64,000 nt of DNA, from NCBI GenBank assembly GCA_009746045.1, contig RPFO01000038.1:564107-628106 (forward strand), read 5' to 3'. The position numbers were made by a program, and so were the translations under genes. Under the pieces are notes generated by a model. It was not told where the DNA came from, ran no database searches, and saw only the letters and a program-made list of their open reading frames with translations. This DNA comes from Mesostigma viride (taxonomy: Eukaryota; Streptophyta; Mesostigmatophyceae; Mesostigmatales; Mesostigmataceae). Shown piece after piece: positions 13,901 through 24,000 of the stretch (its first letter is position 1; the number at the start of each line of letters is the position of its first letter).

Positions 13901-15362
13901 TATCATTGTCATCCTTTATGCTGGTATGATCATCTCAGCTTGTATGCTAGTGCTAGCATGCTAGTAATCTGGTATCATTTTCATCCTTTATGCTGGTATG
14001 ATCATCTCAGCTTGTATGCTAGTGCTAGCATGCTAGTAATCTAGTATCATTTTCATCCTTTATGCTGGTATGATCAGAGTTTCCGTCTCACATTGACAAA
14101 GGGATGGCATGTGTGTGTGTCGTATTGTTGCCCCTCTTTGGCCCCCCCTTTTGCCCCCCCCCCCCCCCCCCCCCTGGCTCCCTTGAAGCCCCCCTTCATA
14201 ATAATATATTATTTATTATTATTATTATTGATTAATATTTTGCCCTCCCTTTGACCAGCTGCATCCGATCGCTGGCACCCCCAGGGTCTGCCACCGTGAA
14301 AAAGTTCTCCACATCAGGTGAGGACATGTGTGCTGCCTTGCGCTGGCAATGCAAGGCCTCTCCCCCTCGTCTATGGCATGCGGAGTCATGGGATATAAAA
14401 CATTATCGTCGTGTTGGACAGTTTGCAAGTGAAAGGCCTGGCCAAGTAGGCTAGCCACACAAGAGCTCTTTTCCTTCCCGGTGCGGATGTCAGCAGCATG
14501 GCCGCGCACGCTTCATGATGGTGTGACCTCCCTCAGGTCTTTCTCGTTGTGAGAGTTGAACATGTCCTTGCGAGGGGCCGCATGTCCCGGCAGGATGTGC
14601 TCCACCCTGAGGGGGGCTGGTGATGTATATATATATATAGGACACAGGGGCTGTTTTACTTCATAATTTTTCATATATAGGGCACTGGGGTGCTTACTTC
14701 TAGCCTGCGCTGGTTGTCTCATTGATATACCTGTGCTGGTTGTCACATGGTGACCAGGTGGTCCCTCTCTTAGCTGCCGCCTGGCTGATGGTGTTGAGCT
14801 CAGCACGGTGTCATCCCTGTTCTCAATGCCATGGTCACCAGGGACCCTCTCCAATGCATGGCCACATCAGCGCGTCTCTAAGATACTTTTTTTCATTGTT
14901 TCTTTGTAATTGTTTTGTTTCTATTGTTGTGGCCCAGGTAGTTCATTTCATGCCGAATGCTGCATCTTGACATGCTTTGTCAGGAAAGGCACTGCACAAA
15001 CTACACCATGTCACCATGCGTGCCGCAAGTGATGGTTTTCATGTTCCCGGCACTCTCGCCCGCATGTTCTACTGTTGTGCGTGAGCCATCACAACCTGAG
15101 AGGATACCCATGTGCTTACCATCCTGGGCGCTGTTAGAATGAAAGAAGCGTTGCAGACCTCAAATGCAACCAGGGAGCTTGCAGGGAGCAGCAACTCTCG
15201 CTGCTTTGCAGCGCAATCAGTTCCCGTGTTTCATGCCTGACCAGCACGCATGTGGGGTCCATCGCACTGTTCATCCACCCCGTTTGCATCTTTTTGGGTG
15301 CAGGTTACGACGGGCGGCTCATCCTATGGGATGTGTCGGCCGTGGCTAACGTGGCAGGGTGA
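199..15362 (+). CDS. ARPC1: Arp2/3 complex subunit 1 (ARPC1), 5'-partial, 14 exons
   Basis: WD40 beta-propeller subunit of the seven-protein Arp2/3 complex, which nucleates branched actin filaments in the cytoplasm. Visible exons: <199-298, 3229-3305, 4016-4113, 4389-4458, 4990-5059, 5670-5746, 6566-6608, 7342-7423, 8206-8294, 10484-10572, 11172-11232, 11737-11837, 14259-14317, 15304-15362. Every junction is GT-AG and phases join without a break, giving 357 residues; about 20 N-terminal residues are outside the window. Recognisable family blocks in order: [103 protein letters not shown] (plants have a similar doubled NCINCI) and a final [11 protein letters not shown] blade, then stop TGA. Exons are 43-101 nt while introns reach 2.9 kb and carry most of the satellites listed here. 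The first visible exon could begin at 199 or 201. Identification is secure; exact exon edges are by eye. Confidence 0.93.
299..830 (+). repeat. Exon-derived imperfect tandem repeats in ARPC1 intron 1
   Basis: About five units of roughly 50 bp (505-755) each contain an acceptor-like TTCCAGAGG followed by a short block ending GTGCTCAAG. That block resembles the 3' end and splice donor of the exon at 199-298, which ends CACGTGCTCAAGGAG followed by GTGGGT. Further echoes lie at about 340-360, 445-490 and 797-823. The array looks grown from the exon end; this is inference from similarity. Confidence 0.7.
1439..3174 (+). repeat. 1.7 kb homopyrimidine tract in ARPC1 intron 1
   Basis: About 1736 nt of C and T only on the plus strand, mostly CTCCC and CTCCCC units, with a single purine seen (G near 2712). 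It ends about 55 nt before the exon acceptor at 3228. The long Gly/Arg/Glu and Pro/Ser/Leu open frames across it are products of composition, not genes. Such mirror-symmetric polypurine/polypyrimidine DNA can form triplexes, and the G-rich strand can form quadruplexes. Confidence 0.97.
6368..6560 (+). repeat. 38-bp minisatellite, five copies, ARPC1 intron 6
   Basis: Unit begins ATCTCCGTGGCATGTGCTCG and ends GGTGTCTTATGCCA; five copies with a few substitutions. The array abuts the acceptor of the 43-nt exon at 6566. Confidence 0.9.
7852..7919 (+). repeat. (CA)n microsatellite, ARPC1 intron 8
   Basis: About 34 uninterrupted CA dinucleotides. The Thr-His and Cys-Val open frames reading through it are artefacts. 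Confidence 0.97.
8787..10016 (+). repeat. 54-bp minisatellite, about 23 copies, ARPC1 intron 9
   Basis: Unit starts GGTTGCTTCCTGTTGGCCCC and ends GCACGCCCCCCGCT. 54 is a multiple of three and the unit lacks stops in most frames, so five or six frames stay open for more than 230 codons. One unit near 9421 has one C fewer and switches frames. The collagen-like minus-strand reading (GPTGSNQRG repeats) is a by-product. Copies differ mainly at a C/T position in GCTGCCCTCT versus GCTGTCCTCT. Confidence 0.95.
12861..13747 (-). mobile_element. Retroelement family D, long 5'-truncated copy inside ARPC1 intron 12
   Basis: Minus-orientation copy of the element at 26279-27483. The shared 3' end (minus) reads GCGCTGGTTGTCTCCTTG. 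Interior carries a degraded frame with the block SQLHRFDRL-like / [10 protein letters not shown] / [20 protein letters not shown] on the minus strand at about 13417-13641, and a 60-codon frame at 13195-13377. Similarity to the other copy stops near 13747, consistent with 5' truncation. It sits in a 72-bp repeat array: the sequence just left (12841-12860) matches the end of the array unit found at 13856-14075. Confidence 0.75.
13856..14075 (+). repeat. 72-bp tandem repeat, three copies
   Basis: Unit begins GATCATCTCAG and ends TCCTTTATGCTGGTAT, with an internal GCTAGCATGCTAG near-palindrome. A partial fourth copy follows. The same unit end is seen at 12841-12860, on the other side of the retroelement insertion. 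Confidence 0.9.
14150..14230 (+). repeat. Poly-C run and ATT microsatellite before an ARPC1 acceptor
   Basis: A run of more than 20 C followed by (ATT)n, ending about 30 nt before the exon acceptor at 14258. Confidence 0.85.
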
Positions 15363-16110
15363 CCAACAGCACAAGTGTCTGCTGGGGTTGCTTGCAAAGT
15401 GTATGGGGTGTGAGCATAAAGAAAGTTACAATCGAACTCTGACATGTTTCGGGTCTTTCCAAGCCATGGCCGTGTTTCGAGGTTCCACCCAGGAATGTGT
15501 GCCTTCGATGAAAGTCAGGCGGTTTTCCCCCTAATTAAGGTTGTGAAATGCCAGCAGGGCAGTTAAGTGCCATTGTGCCCAAGTGTCCAGTGACTGCCCG
15601 TCTGCTGGGGTAGCATGGCACGAAACAGATTGCTGACCGGGCGCCCTGCCGGCCTCCTTTTTCAAGAAAGATTGAATATGTGCATGACCAGGCATCGTTT
15701 CACACGTCCCCAGGAACTACCCCTTACCTGCATGGCTGTGTATACCAGTGATTATCTGTTAGGCCCCAGTCATGGAAGCATGCAGATAGGTACTCACCAT
15801 TACATTTTGTGTTGTCATTATGTCGGGGAGTATCTGCTTGCCTAGGTGCAGGGGCATGTCATGGAGTACTATGCTAATCTTATGAAGTGAGACAACTATT
15901 CCTGGATACAAGAGCACACAAAGATCATCAGTGTGCACATATTTGGTTGTCGATATATTCATACTTTATATTACTATGTATTAAAAATATAATTACTTAC
16001 AGCAGAGTGAAATCACTCAAACCAAAGCAAACGCCCAGCTATAAACCTATATACAGAGCCATGTCAAAGCTCTATACTACGATAAGACCAATGGAAACGC
16101 CTAACGGGAG
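15363..16110. other. Gene-free 3' flank of ARPC1
   Basis: No supportable gene, RNA or repeat apart from AT-rich stretches. It separates ARPC1 from convergent retroelement debris. Confidence 0.6.
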
Positions 16111-16111
16111 G

Positions 16112-16580
16112 AACCTAATAGCCCTGCTGCACCGCAAAATCAGCCCGCGTACGGCGGAGCATGATGTCAGCCATGGCCCGAGTCAGCGCCACCGACAAGC
16201 GCTGATGCCAATATGACGTCCAGGTCCGCGCCGACCATGGGGCCCGCTGGCCCTCCAGGTCCAGCCGGTCCTCCCGGAGCCGGCAACACTCCTTGAAGAA
16301 GGCGGAGGTCAGGGGCCCCATGGCCCCAAACTCCTCCAGGACAAAGGGCACCACACGATGGTGCCCGACGTCGCCGTAGGCCAGGAGCTTGGCCCGCTCC
16401 GCCCGGTCCGCCGTGTAACCTGCCGTGAGGGAGGCCCCAGCCACGTGGCTAAGAGCCAAGGGCCGCGCCACCGAAACGTCAAAAAGCAGATGCCGGCCAC
16501 CCCCCTCAAAGTCCAGCACCACGATGTCAGGCCGGTGGTTGGGGGAATAGAAGGCAGCGCCATCCGCATCCTCGGATTAC
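16112..16580 (-). pseudogene. C-terminal fragment of a retroelement polyprotein (nuclease-like domain)
   Basis: The minus strand encodes about 150 residues beginning around YSPNHRPDIVVLDFEGG, then RHLLFDVSVARPL, HRVVPFVLEEFG and a Arg/Ala-rich end before a stop. The pattern (RPDIV, LLFDVSV, VPFVLEEFG) is the one seen downstream of reverse transcriptases in algal retroelements and resembles a PD-(D/E)XK-type nuclease region; this is from memory of the family. It has no start or partner RT here and is a fragment. It points away from the adjacent plus-strand LINE, so it belongs to a different insertion. Confidence 0.7.
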
Positions 16581-16872
16581 TATGTATACATCTCCGGCCA
16601 GCAGGCCCGGCCTGTCTTGTCATGGGTATGCACTGTATGAATTAGCAATGCCTGTATGAAGGGTCCACCACCTCGGTCCGCACTTCTTATGGGTCCACGC
16701 CACCATGCCCTCTACAGAAGGGTGTGTGGCAGGGCTGCGTGCTCTCGCCATACTTTTTCATTATTGTGGTCGAACACGTAATGATTCAGGCACGCAAGCG
16801 GTTTGCTCGCATTGTGGGTAGGGAACCAGGGGTGAAGCTAGGTCGCCAACACATTCTGGCATATGGCGGGGC

Positions 16873-16908
16873 TCTCCTGATTTCTGCCCTGCGCTGGTTG
16901 TCTCCTTG
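16873..16908 (+). mobile_element. 36-bp family D insertion with 12-bp target duplication
   Basis: Only the last 36 bp of family D (ending GGTTGTCTCCTTG) are present, flanked by direct repeats ATATGGCGGGGC at 16861-16872 and 16909-16920. The related LINE at 28.9 kb lacks the insert. Confidence 0.85.
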
Positions 16909-17225
16909 ATATGGCGGGGCGAACACGGAGATTTGGCTAGCGGAAATAATCTATGCCGACGACACCACTCTCTTCGAGGAAACTGCATGAGCACGTGCAG
17001 ACGTGGCTTGACTGCCTCGCCATCGAGCTAGGCCAGAGTGGTGGGGCTCGAGGTCAGCAAGAAGATAGATCGAGGCCCTGGCGGTTGGGCTCACTCAGCC
17101 ACCGCCCGGCCGCTTCCTCCTTGATGGCTCTCGGGTCCAGTATAGGGACCGCATCAAGTTTCTGGGTAGCTTATGTACTCCGGCCCCAGCCGCGGGGCTG
17201 ATGTGGACCACCGTATCTCCCTCGC

Positions 17226-17469
17226 AGGAATCAAACTTTTTCGCATGAATTCGCACTCTTTTGGCCTGTTTTAATTGGTCAGTTTCAGCAAAATTTGCAA
17301 GATTTCGCATGATTTTACACATTTTTGGCCCGTTTTTGGTAAATTTCTGCAAACTTCGCGCGATTTCGCACAGTTTTGCACGGTCGGCCAAAAGAAAAGT
17401 TAAAAAGGCTGAAATTGGCGTTTTTTTCTCGCATAAATCTTGCGCCCCATTCTCTGTGGGACCACCTGC
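17226..17469. mobile_element. AT-rich insertion of unknown type in LINE A1
   Basis: About 240 bp absent from the LINE copy at 28.6 kb, rich in TTTCGCA and TTTTGGCC blocks repeated inside it. No coding capacity and no clear terminal repeats. Class unknown. Confidence 0.6.
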
Positions 17470-17495
17470 CTGGCACGCTTTAATTACGTCAATAC

Positions 17496-17719
17496 ACACG
17501 CCCTGATCAAGCATGCTGTTTCCGGCCCCACCGTCTAGGTCATCTAGTCGCTCTACACGTAAGCCAGCCATCATTTCAATGCACAAGGATACACATTTCC
17601 ATCACCATTCATCTTCATCATCCTGAACGACTCGAACACGCGGACAAGATATAACGGCAGGCTCGAGCTACCATGGTCCGGATTCTCCCGATTTCTGGCC
17701 TGCGCTGGTTGTCTCCTTG
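17496..17719 (+). mobile_element. Family D 5'-truncated insertion in LINE A1
   Basis: About 224 bp matching the family D 3' region, ending TGGTTGTCTCCTTG. It interrupts the LINE between segments matching CTGGCACGCTTTA and CCCTGTGGCGCAAG of the intact copy at 28.6 kb. Confidence 0.85.
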
Positions 17720-18505
17720 ATACATGCAGCCCTGTGGCGCAAGCCCTTGGGCAAGCTAGAGAAACAGGACATGTTCTCTGCATGGTCCTGGTCCTGGTCC
17801 TCCCCTGTTCTTACGTATGGGGCCGGCCGAGACGTGGACCTTCGATCGATCACATGCAGTGCCGACCTTGCCAGAAAGCTGGACGGCGCGGTCATGACCA
17901 ACATGCTGGGCACCCGGTCAATTTTGCGTGTGGGATACGCTGCTCATGTCCGCAGGACTTGCATGTACCTCGACATGCCACATATCTGCACCAGCACCAT
18001 TAAGCAGCGGCGCCTGCAGCTAGTAGGGCATGCACTTAGCTAGCTCGCACCAACCAGCTAGGTAAAGACATGACAGGCCTCAAGTGGCCCCTCCGCAGGG
18101 CGCGCCGGCTGCGACCAGCTCGATCAGCCTGGCAGGCACCTCCTCGATCACGTGGGCCGGGCCCAGCAATGCTAGACGCCGCGAGGCCCGCACTTTCAAA
18201 TTAATAGCAGCTAGTAGAGGACATGGGGGGGCTATAGGCCTCTCCGTGATTTGGAACAAGATGATGGACAAGGCCAAGTGGACTCAGGTCATATCTAGAG
18301 GACAACGACCCCCCTCCAGTGGGGAAGCGCCCGCGTGTTTGCAAACGCGGGAAGCATGCGCTAGACAAGAATATAGATCTATAGTGAGTTGGCTTGTTTT
18401 TGTAGATAGATTAGACCGGTAGCCATTGCGTGTACCCATCCATCCATCGGGGTTAATGCTCCGTGACTCCCCAATGGGAGCACGAGTTTATAATTGAGTT
18501 TTTAA

Positions 18506-19044
18506 TTGATTAGCCTTGTATGATAATATAACACGCACGATCAGAATATACACAATCAGAATATAACACGCACGCGACTGCGTCACGTGAGCATAAATCG
18601 TCAATGAAATGGAAATGGGATGGGTGTACCTTGCCTCTATACGTACGTTGCTTCGTTGCATTAAAAAATGTCTAATTTAATGCATTTTTCACCAGGTGCA
18701 TACACAACTGGTGGCAGTGCTGCCACTTGCACATTTTACGGTTAGGTGTTTATTCTTAGCTAGCTAGTCTGTGCGGGTGCATGAACAGTGCATGCAAGGC
18801 AATGATAGCTCGAGTATGTGTTCTGCCAGCAAGGTAGGAGATTACGATGCACTCCTTGTTTGTGCATGCAGTATAGCGTTACATGAAGCCCCATCCTGCC
18901 AAGAAGAAAAACGTGTACTACTATGAACTTTGAAATGATAGACATGGTGAGCACATTGGGCAGCCACGAAGCATTAACCACCCTAGGATGACATGATGGA
19001 AGCCACTATCTAGTCTATACTACCGGTCAAATGTATATGCTTAT
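18506..19044. other. Non-coding stretch without recognisable features
   Basis: AT-rich; I see no gene or repeat beyond short palindromes such as TACGTACG near 18640. Confidence 0.5.
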
Positions 19045-19282
19045 AGTTAGGCTCGAAACACACGCCCTGATCAAGCATGCTGTTTCCGGCCCCACCGTCT
19101 AGGTCATCTAGTCGCTCTACACGTAAGCCAGCCATAATTTCAATGCACACGGCTACACATTTCCATCACCATTCATCTTCATCATCCTGAACGACTCGAA
19201 CACGCGGACAAGATAACAGCAGGCCCGAGCTACCATGGTCCGGATTCTCCCGATTTCTGGCCTGCGCTGGTTGTCTCCTTGG
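19045..19282 (+). mobile_element. Family D insertion with 11-bp target-site duplication
   Basis: 238 bp, truncated at its 5' end, ending TGGTTGTCTCCTTG. Direct repeats TATATGCTTAT flank it at 19034-19044 and 19283-19293. Good evidence for retroposition. Confidence 0.92.
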
Positions 19283-21049
19283 TATATGCTTATCTGATAC
19301 TGATCTAGCCTCTTAAGCCGGGCCCTTGCGTGCACCAAGCCGGCCCTCGCGTTCACGGTGGGTCGGGTGACATGCCCCTTTCCCACTGGCGTCCCGGCAC
19401 TAGTTACAGCCACATGGCCTTGTCATGCATTGAATTCCAGACAATGCGTGGAGTGGCCAATACCCGCCATCCCCGCGGCATTGGGTTGATCACTGGATGT
19501 CCGTGCATGCATGGTCCAGAAAGTGCTTCTAAGCCAGCTTTGGCCGGGCCTCCCCACGTGACGTGCCGGCCAGGCTAGTGGGCAGATCGACCGGAGCCAA
19601 TTAGCGCCGGGGCCCCGAGAGGTCCCAACTTGATTGGTGCAGGCTAGATGCCTGCTGATTCTATCTATGTTGCTTAGCTGCACTGCTAATGTGCGGCATG
19701 CCAAGAGACCAAATCTTGCTCATGTCGTGGCCGGCACACCCAACCCGAAAGGTATAACGCAATTTGCGCGGTGACTGAGCCGTTCAGCATCGCTTCTTAT
19801 GGTACTTCTACATCGTTTTCAAGGCAAATAAAGAAAAACAAGCTACCAAGTATTCCTTACCGTTGCATGTGTAAAACGGCATGTGTTCGAAAAGAATTTG
19901 TGGGTGTCCTGGCTACTACTGCATGCTTATTTTGGCCACCACAAGTATAGGCCTGCATTGCAGCGCACTTCTTTCATTGCGGCATATTTTCGATAACTAC
20001 GTCATGGTTCACACCCACGGTTCACCTGCGGCCGGGCCTGCATCCGGCACGCATCTCCACCAACCTCATTACAGCTCGCGGATCCGAAGAAACGCACGCG
20101 CATCAGACGCAACAACTAATGAAGGAAATTAATTTAGACCGACTAGACCCCGCCGCTCATGAATCATGATCAACATACTACAAGCCTCGGCACTCAGTCG
20201 GGCGTCCGGTCGGCACTCGGCCGCACATGCTCGGTCCATCCTCATCCGTCGTTAATTAAATCCTCACCATGTCCTCATCGTTAATTGTCGTCCCTTGCCT
20301 GGTGACCTGGTGCTTACAGTAGTCTCCCAAATCCAAAATCCCGACTAAAAGAGTCACGACTCTCGAGTCCCGAGTCCCGACCATTTTGGCATTTTGTCCC
20401 GACTGCCATTATACTGTATTATTTGCGGCAGCCAGCATATCTGAATACCCGCGTGCACGGCCGGCCCGTTGCGGCGCGTCAGGGCTACATGTCGGCCCGT
20501 GTTGCGGAGATTCCCGGAGTGAGTCGTGAGCGAAAATCAGGCTTTTGACAGCTGGCTGCCTTCCGCAAGCCCAAACAACTGTTTGCTTGCTTGCTGGGTT
20601 TCGGGCGCGTGGCCTTGCTACTGTTTCTTTACACGTGCTGTGTACAGTACGTTACGTCCTGATTATCAAAGAAGAGCTGAAAAGAGTGCCTTGGTGCGAA
20701 ACGTTAACTAGGGAAAATAACGAGTAACGTAGCGCAGTCATGAATAATGATTTTCCGAACAGCGAAAAGGCGACAATTCCTGACACAGTGGAAAGGCGAC
20801 GACACAGACCATGGACAAAACCTGCCTTGGTTTGTCAGTTAGCCCGCGTAACCGACTCTCAGCTTCGATGGATGATGGACGTAGACATGGGTGGCGAATA
20901 ACGTCAAGAGCATGGTTATATGGCTAGCGAGCAAGGCGAATCGACAAGGCTGCCTTTCGGTGTTACAGTCGCAAATCGCGATTGCTACTGAAAATTAATG
21001 GTGAAAATTACATCGAGCCCAGATTGTTAGTGTTAAGAAGATAACATAT
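19283..21049. other. Intergenic region upstream of the copper ATPase
   Basis: No gene supported. It holds a stretch at 20335-20400 with repeated GAGTCCCGA blocks and, near 20640, a TGTACAGTAC motif. GTAC is the core of copper-response elements bound by the CRR1-type regulator in Chlamydomonas; here it is only a weak hint, since the tetramer is common. Confidence 0.45.
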
Positions 21050-24000
21050 ATGGCGAACAGTGGCATCCTGTACGACGAGCTACCGGTATCATCCATGAAG
21101 ATCCAGACCTGTTCCTGCAAGCAAACGGGCGTGTGTACTTGTGGGCCAGTTTGCCGGTGCCCCGTATCCCACGACACCTCGGGAAGCGCGCACGGCTCAT
21201 CCCGCGCGCCCTCCGAGGTGTCCATCTCGATCAAGCCTCCTACAATTCACAAAGAGACGACGTTGCACGTGGGCGGCATGACCTGCGTCAGCTGCGTGAA
21301 TTCGATCCAACGCGTGTTTGCGCGCCAGCCAGGCATCGTCTCCGTGACCGTCTCCCTGCTAGCCGAGGAGGCCACCGTCCTGCATGAGAGATGGCTGGCA
21401 CCGGAAACCGTCGCGACCATAATTTCGGACGCGGGCTTTGACGCCACCGTGTCCAAAACGCAGCTAACCACGCCGCGTGGAGGCGACATGCGGTCCATCA
21501 CGCTGCAGGTGACCGGCATGACGTGCGCTTCATGCTCGGGCGCCGTCGAGCGTGCCCTGAGCGCGATCGAGGGCGTATCCTCGGTCCAGGTGTCCCTGCT
21601 GGCCGGCACGGCGCGTGTGCTGGCGGACGGCACGCGCGTGTCCACGGCCACGCTTCTGGAAGCCGTGGACGCGATGGGCTACGCCGCCGCCCTCGTGATG
21701 GACCGGCCCCATGCGCCTACGGCTGCCTCGCAAGGCAGCCGCTTCCACGATAAAGCTATCGACGCGAATGTCATCGGCTCTAACACAGCTACCATCCGTG
21801 GCGGCTCCGCTGCTGCCATCGGCGCTGCTGCCAGTAATAACAGCGCCAGCGATGCGGTTCGGATGCGGACGCAAATCGTGCGCATTGTGCGCGGGTGGAA
21901 CCCCCGCACGGCCCAAGCCCTCTCCTCCCTCCCCGGGTGCATGTCCGCGCGCTTCGACCCCACCACGTCCATGCTGGACGTGTCCTGGGACCCTGGACTG
22001 ACCAAACTGCGTGACATCATCGCCGTGCTCCAGCGCTTGGGCGTCGCCGCTGATGCGCGCGACCCGGCGATACTCCGCAAGCTCTCTGCGCTGGGAAAAC
22101 ACGACGAGGTGGCGGCGTGGCGGCGGCTGGCATTATTCTCGATCGTCTTCGCGGTCCCCTTCTTCATCTGGAGCATGCTCCTCATGGGTGTGCCAGCGGT
22201 CATGTCACTGCGCATGCGCCACGTTATCGGGTCGTTAGACCTGGGGACTCTCATCGACGCGTGCCTGGCCGCACCGGTCCAAGTGGTGGGCGGCGCGCGC
22301 TTCTACCGGCACGCTTATGCCGCGCTACGCCACCGCCAGCTCACCATGGACGTGCTGGTGGCCACCGGTACCAGCGTCGCGTTCCTTTACTCTCTGGCCA
22401 CCATGGTGGTTGCGGCGGTCAGCCGCGTCCCTCCTGTTAATTTCTTTGATACCTCCGTCAGCCTCATCACCTTCCTGTCCATTGGTCGGTTCTTGGAGAA
22501 CAAGGCAAAGGGGTCGGCCTCGGCGGCTCTATCAAAACTGCTTGCGCTGTCACCGCCGAAAGCACTCCTCGTGCTGGATAGCCCGTCAGAAGCGGACAAC
22601 CCACAACTGCCCATGAAGGATTCCCAGCCACCCCTGGTGTTAGAGCGGCTACCGCCTGGGCCCTTGGCCCCGCGTGATCTGCCTGCGGTAGGCACGCAGC
22701 AGCTGCCGCGCTCAGAAGCCAGGGATGGCAAGGGTGCGCATTTCCTTCTCGCCCATTCGCCGGGCGATGACGATCCCGCGTCGTCACTGATGACACCGCT
22801 ACTTGACCACGCCGACTCGTCTGTGCGTTCGGCGACAGGAGAAGACGAAGAGGAGGACGCAGAGGGGGCAGGTGATGGCCCCCTGCTCGAACCTCTGGTG
22901 GGGGAGGAGGCCTCCTCGCCCATGATTCGCGCCGCAGAGGAAGGCTACGCTCCGGCTGTTGGCACGGTGGCGGAGCCACAGGAGCACCCGGCAGGTGCCG
23001 GAGTGAAATCAACTTCACCATCCATGCAATTAACTTTATCATCAGCACAGCCAACGTCATCAGCAGGGCCAGTGGGGGCAGCTACGGCAGCCGTTCGAGA
23101 GATCGAAAGTGAGCTGCTCGAAGTAGGGGACGTCATCAGGGTGCCACCTGGCGCGCTCGTGGCGGCCGACGGGACAGTCCTGTGGGGCACTGCCAGCGTG
23201 GACGAGTCGATGGTAACAGGGGAGTCGCTCCCCGTGACCAAGACGCTGGGGGACAAGGTGACAGGTGGCACGCTCAACACATCAGGCGTCCTCCACGTGC
23301 GCGTGGATGCCCTGGGGGCTGACACGATGCTGAGCCGCGTCGCCGCCGCTGTGGAGGATGCTCAGACCGCAAAGGCGGGCCTGCAGCGGCTCGCAGACCG
23401 CTTGTCAGCGGTGTTCATCCCCACCATCTTGCTCCTTGGGCTGGCCACGGTGGTCGGGTGGCTTGGGATCCTGGAGATGGTGCTAGGGGGGGTGGTCCCT
23501 CGGGCCCTACGGGACATTGTGGGCGAGGGACCGGCACCCTTAGCACTCGCGTTGCGCTTTGGCATCAGCGTGGTCATCGTCGCATGCCCCTGCGCGCTGG
23601 GTCTGGCCACGCCCACCGCGCTCATGGTCGGCACGGGCGTCGGCGCGCGGTGCGGCGTGCTGCTCAAGGGGGGCGCCTCTCTCGAGGCTGCACGACGCGT
23701 CTCAGTGATCCTGCTGGACAAGACCAACACACTCACGACGGGACGGATGACAGTCGATACCGTGCTGCCACTGGGGGCGTTCAGGGCTACCTCTTCGCAA
23801 GGTGACCCTTATTGGGAGGGGTATCGAGTGCAGGGGGGGGATGATGTGCTGGGCCCGTCGTGCAACGGGGCGGATGCCAGCAGCGATGGATCTGGGGACA
23901 AGCTTGCGGAGGGTGCTGTGGGCAAGAGGCTCCAGCTGCCAGAAGCGGCATGGTATACAGGGAAGGACGCTCGAGACGCTCAAGATGCTCAAAATAGGCT

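Larger units (their letters stand above)
16647..18505 (+). mobile_element. LINE family A, 5'-truncated and disrupted copy (A1)
   Basis: Non-LTR retrotransposon fragment. Translated pieces include GVWQGCVLSPYFFIIVVEH (RT core), ARKRFARIVGREPG, the catalytic YADDTTLFE block near 16950-16980, and distal RT/thumb sequence through about 18300, followed by a 3' UTR with CATCC repeats and a terminal GGGGTTAATGCTCCGTGACT hairpin. It matches the copy at 27895-31676 and the truncated one at 58378-58735. Frames are broken by three nested insertions (16873-16908, 17226-17469, 17496-17719) and by about sixteen small palindromic insertions described in the findings. Not functional. Confidence 0.88.

Noticed and set aside
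16836-18300. Explaining the 4-nt insertions as Hi-C or cloning ligation junctions
   Set aside because: Fill-in junctions duplicate one fixed enzyme site; here many different tetramers are inserted where the relative has only half the palindrome.
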